Positions 62,283 through 64,000 of a DNA stretch of 64,000 nucleotides are shown here, piece after piece. Under the pieces are notes generated by a model. That model made no database searches and was not told the origin of the DNA. It saw only the letters and a list, made by a program, of their open reading frames with translations. The stretch comes from an uncultured SAR86 cluster bacterium. GTDB taxonomy: Bacteria > Pseudomonadota > Gammaproteobacteria > Magnimaribacterales > D2472. Positions within the stretch are counted from its first letter, which is position 1. Each line of letters starts with the position of its first letter. Both the position numbers and the translations under genes were made by a program. Where the stretch lies: the NCBI GenBank assembly GCA_902602185.1, contig CACKPV010000002.1:274506-338505 (forward strand), written 5' to 3'.

Positions 62283-63098
62283 ATGGATGATACAGATTTA
62301 ATTCAAAAAATTACTGCACCTAATGCTGGCATGTTTACCGGTAAAGGGACTAACAGTTATCTAATTGGCAAGAAAGATATAACCCTAGTTGATCCAGGAC
62401 CAAATATTCAATCGCACTTAGAAAATATTATCGAAGCAAGCTCCGGCAATCTTAAAAGAATTTTTGTGACACATACACATACAGATCACTCACCTGGTGC
62501 TGATCCTCTTGCCAAAAGACTTGGAATACCCTGTTACGGAAATTTAGTTGAACATGATTTTGCGATGCAGGATAGAACCTTTAAACCTGATAAGCTCTTT
62601 ACAGATGGATATGTTTTAGAAACTGAAGAGTATACACTCGAGGCCATTTATACACCAGGACATGCATCCAATCATTTTTGTTTTCTTGTTCGAGAACAAC
62701 AATGCTTGCTTAGTGGTGATCATATAATGGATGGATCGACAGTGGTCATAGCTCCTAACGATGGAAGTATGAAAGATTACTTAGATTCCTTAGAAAAACT
62801 TTTTACATACGATATTCAATCTATTGCACCGGGTCATGGGAATTTAATTAATAATCCGCAAGAAGTTATTCAGTGGACAATTGATCACCGTCTTCAGAGA
62901 GAAAAAAAAGTCATCGATGCTATAAAAAAGCTAGGAAAATGCGGATTAACAAGATTGCTTATTTCGGTATACAGTGATGTAAACCCAAAATTATTGCCAA
63001 TAGCTAAATGGAGTCTTGAATCACACTTGGTTAAACTTATAGATGATGGAGTAGTAATTAGAAAGCAAAATCGTTATTCCTTGACTGAGATCAATTAA
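62283..63098 (+). CDS. Metallo-beta-lactamase-fold hydrolase, LACTB2-like
   Basis: 271 residues with the MBL metal motif THTHTDHSPGA, then TPGHASNHFCF, LSGDHIMDGS and APGHG. It has a C-terminal winged-helix-like domain (about 215-271), the layout of LACTB2 and glyoxalase-II relatives. A nuclease or thioesterase role is possible. It forms an operon with the Nudix gene, and its stop overlaps the opposing lipoprotein gene by 8 nt. Confidence 0.82.
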   Translation: MDDTDLIQKITAPNAGMFTGKGTNSYLIGKKDITLVDPGPNIQSHLENIIEASSGNLKRIFVTHTHTDHSPGADPLAKRLGIPCYGNLVEHDFAMQDRTFKPDKLFTDGYVLETEEYTLEAIYTPGHASNHFCFLVREQQCLLSGDHIMDGSTVVIAPNDGSMKDYLDSLEKLFTYDIQSIAPGHGNLINNPQEVIQWTIDHRLQREKKVIDAIKKLGKCGLTRLLISVYSDVNPKLLPIAKWSLESHLVKLIDDGVVIRKQNRYSLTEIN

Positions 63099-63468
63099 GA
63101 TTTGAACAGTTATAGTACTTGTCAGTATCAGGATCAATTACACATTTGGGGATATTCACTTTTGTATCTGACTGTTCAACATCAATAGGGTCCTCACTTA
63201 TTTCTTCGTGAAGTGAGATAGTATTCACTTTCTCAATATCAACATTTTTAGAAATTTCATCATCCACACAATCAAAATAATCCTCATAATTAATAACTGG
63301 ATTATTTTTATATGTAATTGGCATTTGAGGAGGGGGTGCTTGCATACAGTTCACTTGAGCTGCCCTAATTTTTTGTGAGGAGAAGTCAGAAGGATTATCT
63401 GTTACTTCAATCGGCGCTAAGCAACTTGTTAGTAATATTATCGTTGGGATTGAAGACAAGATTTTCAT
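63091..63468 (-). CDS. Putative lipoprotein
   Basis: 125 residues from ATG 63468 (MKILSSIPTIILLTSCLAP); the lipobox LTSC gives a Cys near residue 16. The earlier ORF-track residues overlap acs. The mature part is acidic and Pro-rich (QAPPPQMPITYK) with several Cys. No family was recognised. It lies 4 nt downstream of the acs stop. Confidence 0.6.
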   Translation of the reverse strand: MKILSSIPTIILLTSCLAPIEVTDNPSDFSSQKIRAAQVNCMQAPPPQMPITYKNNPVINYEDYFDCVDDEISKNVDIEKVNTISLHEEISEDPIDVEQSDTKVNIPKCVIDPDTDKYYNCSNLN

Positions 63469-63472
63469 TAAT

Positions 63473-64000
63473 CTACAAGGACTTTGCTCCCTCAACAAGA
63501 GCTTCGACAACGGAAGGATCAGCAAGAGTCGTGGTATCACCTAATTCTTTGATATCTCCTGCTGCAATTTTTCTGAGAATCCTTCGCATAATTTTACCGG
63601 ATCGTGTTTTAGGGAGACCAGGAGCATTTTGAATTAAATCTGGTTTTGCAATGGGGCCAATTTCAGTTGCAACAAAGTTTCTTAATTCTTGTTCGAAACC
63701 ATCATAAAAAACTTCCCCTGACATGAGGGTAATAAAAGCATAGATGCCCTGGCCTTTTATAGGATGCTCAAAACCAACAATTGCAGCTTCGGCAATTTTT
63801 TCATGAAGTACAAGTGCGCTTTCAATTTCAGCAGTGCCCAAACGGTGCCCAGAAACATTGAGAACATCATCTACTCTTCCAGTTATCCAAAAATAGCCAT
63901 CTTCATCTCTCCGTGCACCATCACCTGTAAAATAAACATCAGCATAAGTGGAAAAGTAAGTGTCTATCATTCTCTGATGATCATTGAAAACACTTCGAAT
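63473..64000 (-). CDS. acs: Acetyl-coenzyme A synthetase (C-terminal part)
   Basis: The window holds 175 residues of the C-terminal part; the frame is open to base 64000 ([20 protein letters not shown]), so the 5' end lies outside. Motifs: [20 protein letters not shown] (ATP-binding region), [18 protein letters not shown], and [13 protein letters not shown] with the catalytic Lys, the usual target of acetylation removed by sirtuins such as CobB at 4.8 kb. Activates acetate to acetyl-CoA via acetyl-AMP. Confidence 0.95.
   Translation of the reverse strand: MRSVFNDHQRMIDTYFSTYADVYFTGDGARRDEDGYFWITGRVDDVLNVSGHRLGTAEIESALVLHEKIAEAAIVGFEHPIKGQGIYAFITLMSGEVFYDGFEQELRNFVATEIGPIAKPDLIQNAPGLPKTRSGKIMRRILRKIAAGDIKELGDTTTLADPSVVEALVEGAKSL

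Noticed and set aside
1-64000. CRISPR arrays, IS elements, tRNA or rRNA genes
   Set aside because: I saw no regularly spaced repeats, transposase motifs or tRNA cloverleaf elements; nearly all gaps are too short to hold them.

Overview
The window looks like a chromosomal segment from a streamlined, AT-rich marine gammaproteobacterium, most likely SAR86-like. That assignment is an inference. It rests on base composition, on gammaproteobacterial gene orders (miaB-phoH-ybeY-corC-lnt; ubiE-ubiB-tatABC; zapA-6S RNA-ygfA; engB-cytochrome c4-dsbA; DUF484-xerC-yigB), on a photolyase/cryptochrome gene and on extreme compactness. Almost every base is coding. No insertion sequence, prophage, tRNA, rRNA operon or CRISPR array was seen.

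Layout. 1-6.9 kb: the end of the cytochrome c oxidase cluster (coxC, DUF2909, SURF1, a membrane protein, ctaA, ctaB, SCO1), continued by a sirtuin and a photolyase. 6.9-12.7 kb (minus): dsbB, pckA, gshA, a quinone oxidoreductase and an unrecognised coiled-coil gene split by a frameshift. 12.8-19.6 kb: polA, a TonB-C/helical-repeat protein, Coq4 and engB (minus), then cytochrome c4, dsbA and pseudoazurin. 19.5-24.3 kb (minus): metK, ahcY, DUF484, xerC, yigB. 24.4-30.7 kb: tkt, pgk, class I fba, dtd, LOG and an orphan possible nuclease. 30.7-35 kb (minus): rsgA, ubiE, ubiB, tatABC. 35-41.7 kb: orn, a 48-aa membrane protein, DUF1820 (minus), miaB, phoH, ybeY, corC, lnt and an L,D-transpeptidase. 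41.7-49.7 kb: a fatty-acid oxidation protein, a candidate small RNA, a 24-aa membrane peptide, a glutathione peroxidase, rpiA, ilvA and a CBM9/DUF5916 outer-membrane-type protein. 49.1-53.9 kb: ygfA, 6S RNA, zapA, a ZapB-like gene, pepP, ubiH and an iron-binding lipoprotein. 53.9-64 kb: rpmE2-rpmB, priA, an N-acetylmuramoyl-alanine amidase, tsaE, nnrD, a membrane-anchored paraoxonase-like propeller, an alpha/beta hydrolase, a Nudix hydrolase, a metallo-beta-lactamase-fold protein, a lipoprotein and the 3' part of acs.

The genes describe an aerobic heterotroph. It has an aa3-type terminal oxidase fed by cytochrome c4 or pseudoazurin, and ubiquinone synthesis through UbiE, UbiB, UbiH and a Coq4 homologue. 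Gluconeogenesis and the pentose phosphate pathway are represented by pckA, fba, pgk, tkt and rpiA. It also has acetate activation and beta-oxidation, a methyl cycle (metK-ahcY), glutathione defence and light-dependent DNA repair or light sensing.

Signals that a gene list would miss are: a candidate terminated small RNA with a C-rich anti-Shine-Dalgarno-like loop (43.93-44.01 kb); two very small membrane proteins; a T-run frameshift in the 7-8 kb gene; a likely AUU start codon; TATAATA-like -10 elements readable on both strands at several divergent promoters; and twelve convergent gene pairs that all meet within -21 to +9 nt. All function calls come from reading the sequence; no database search was run.
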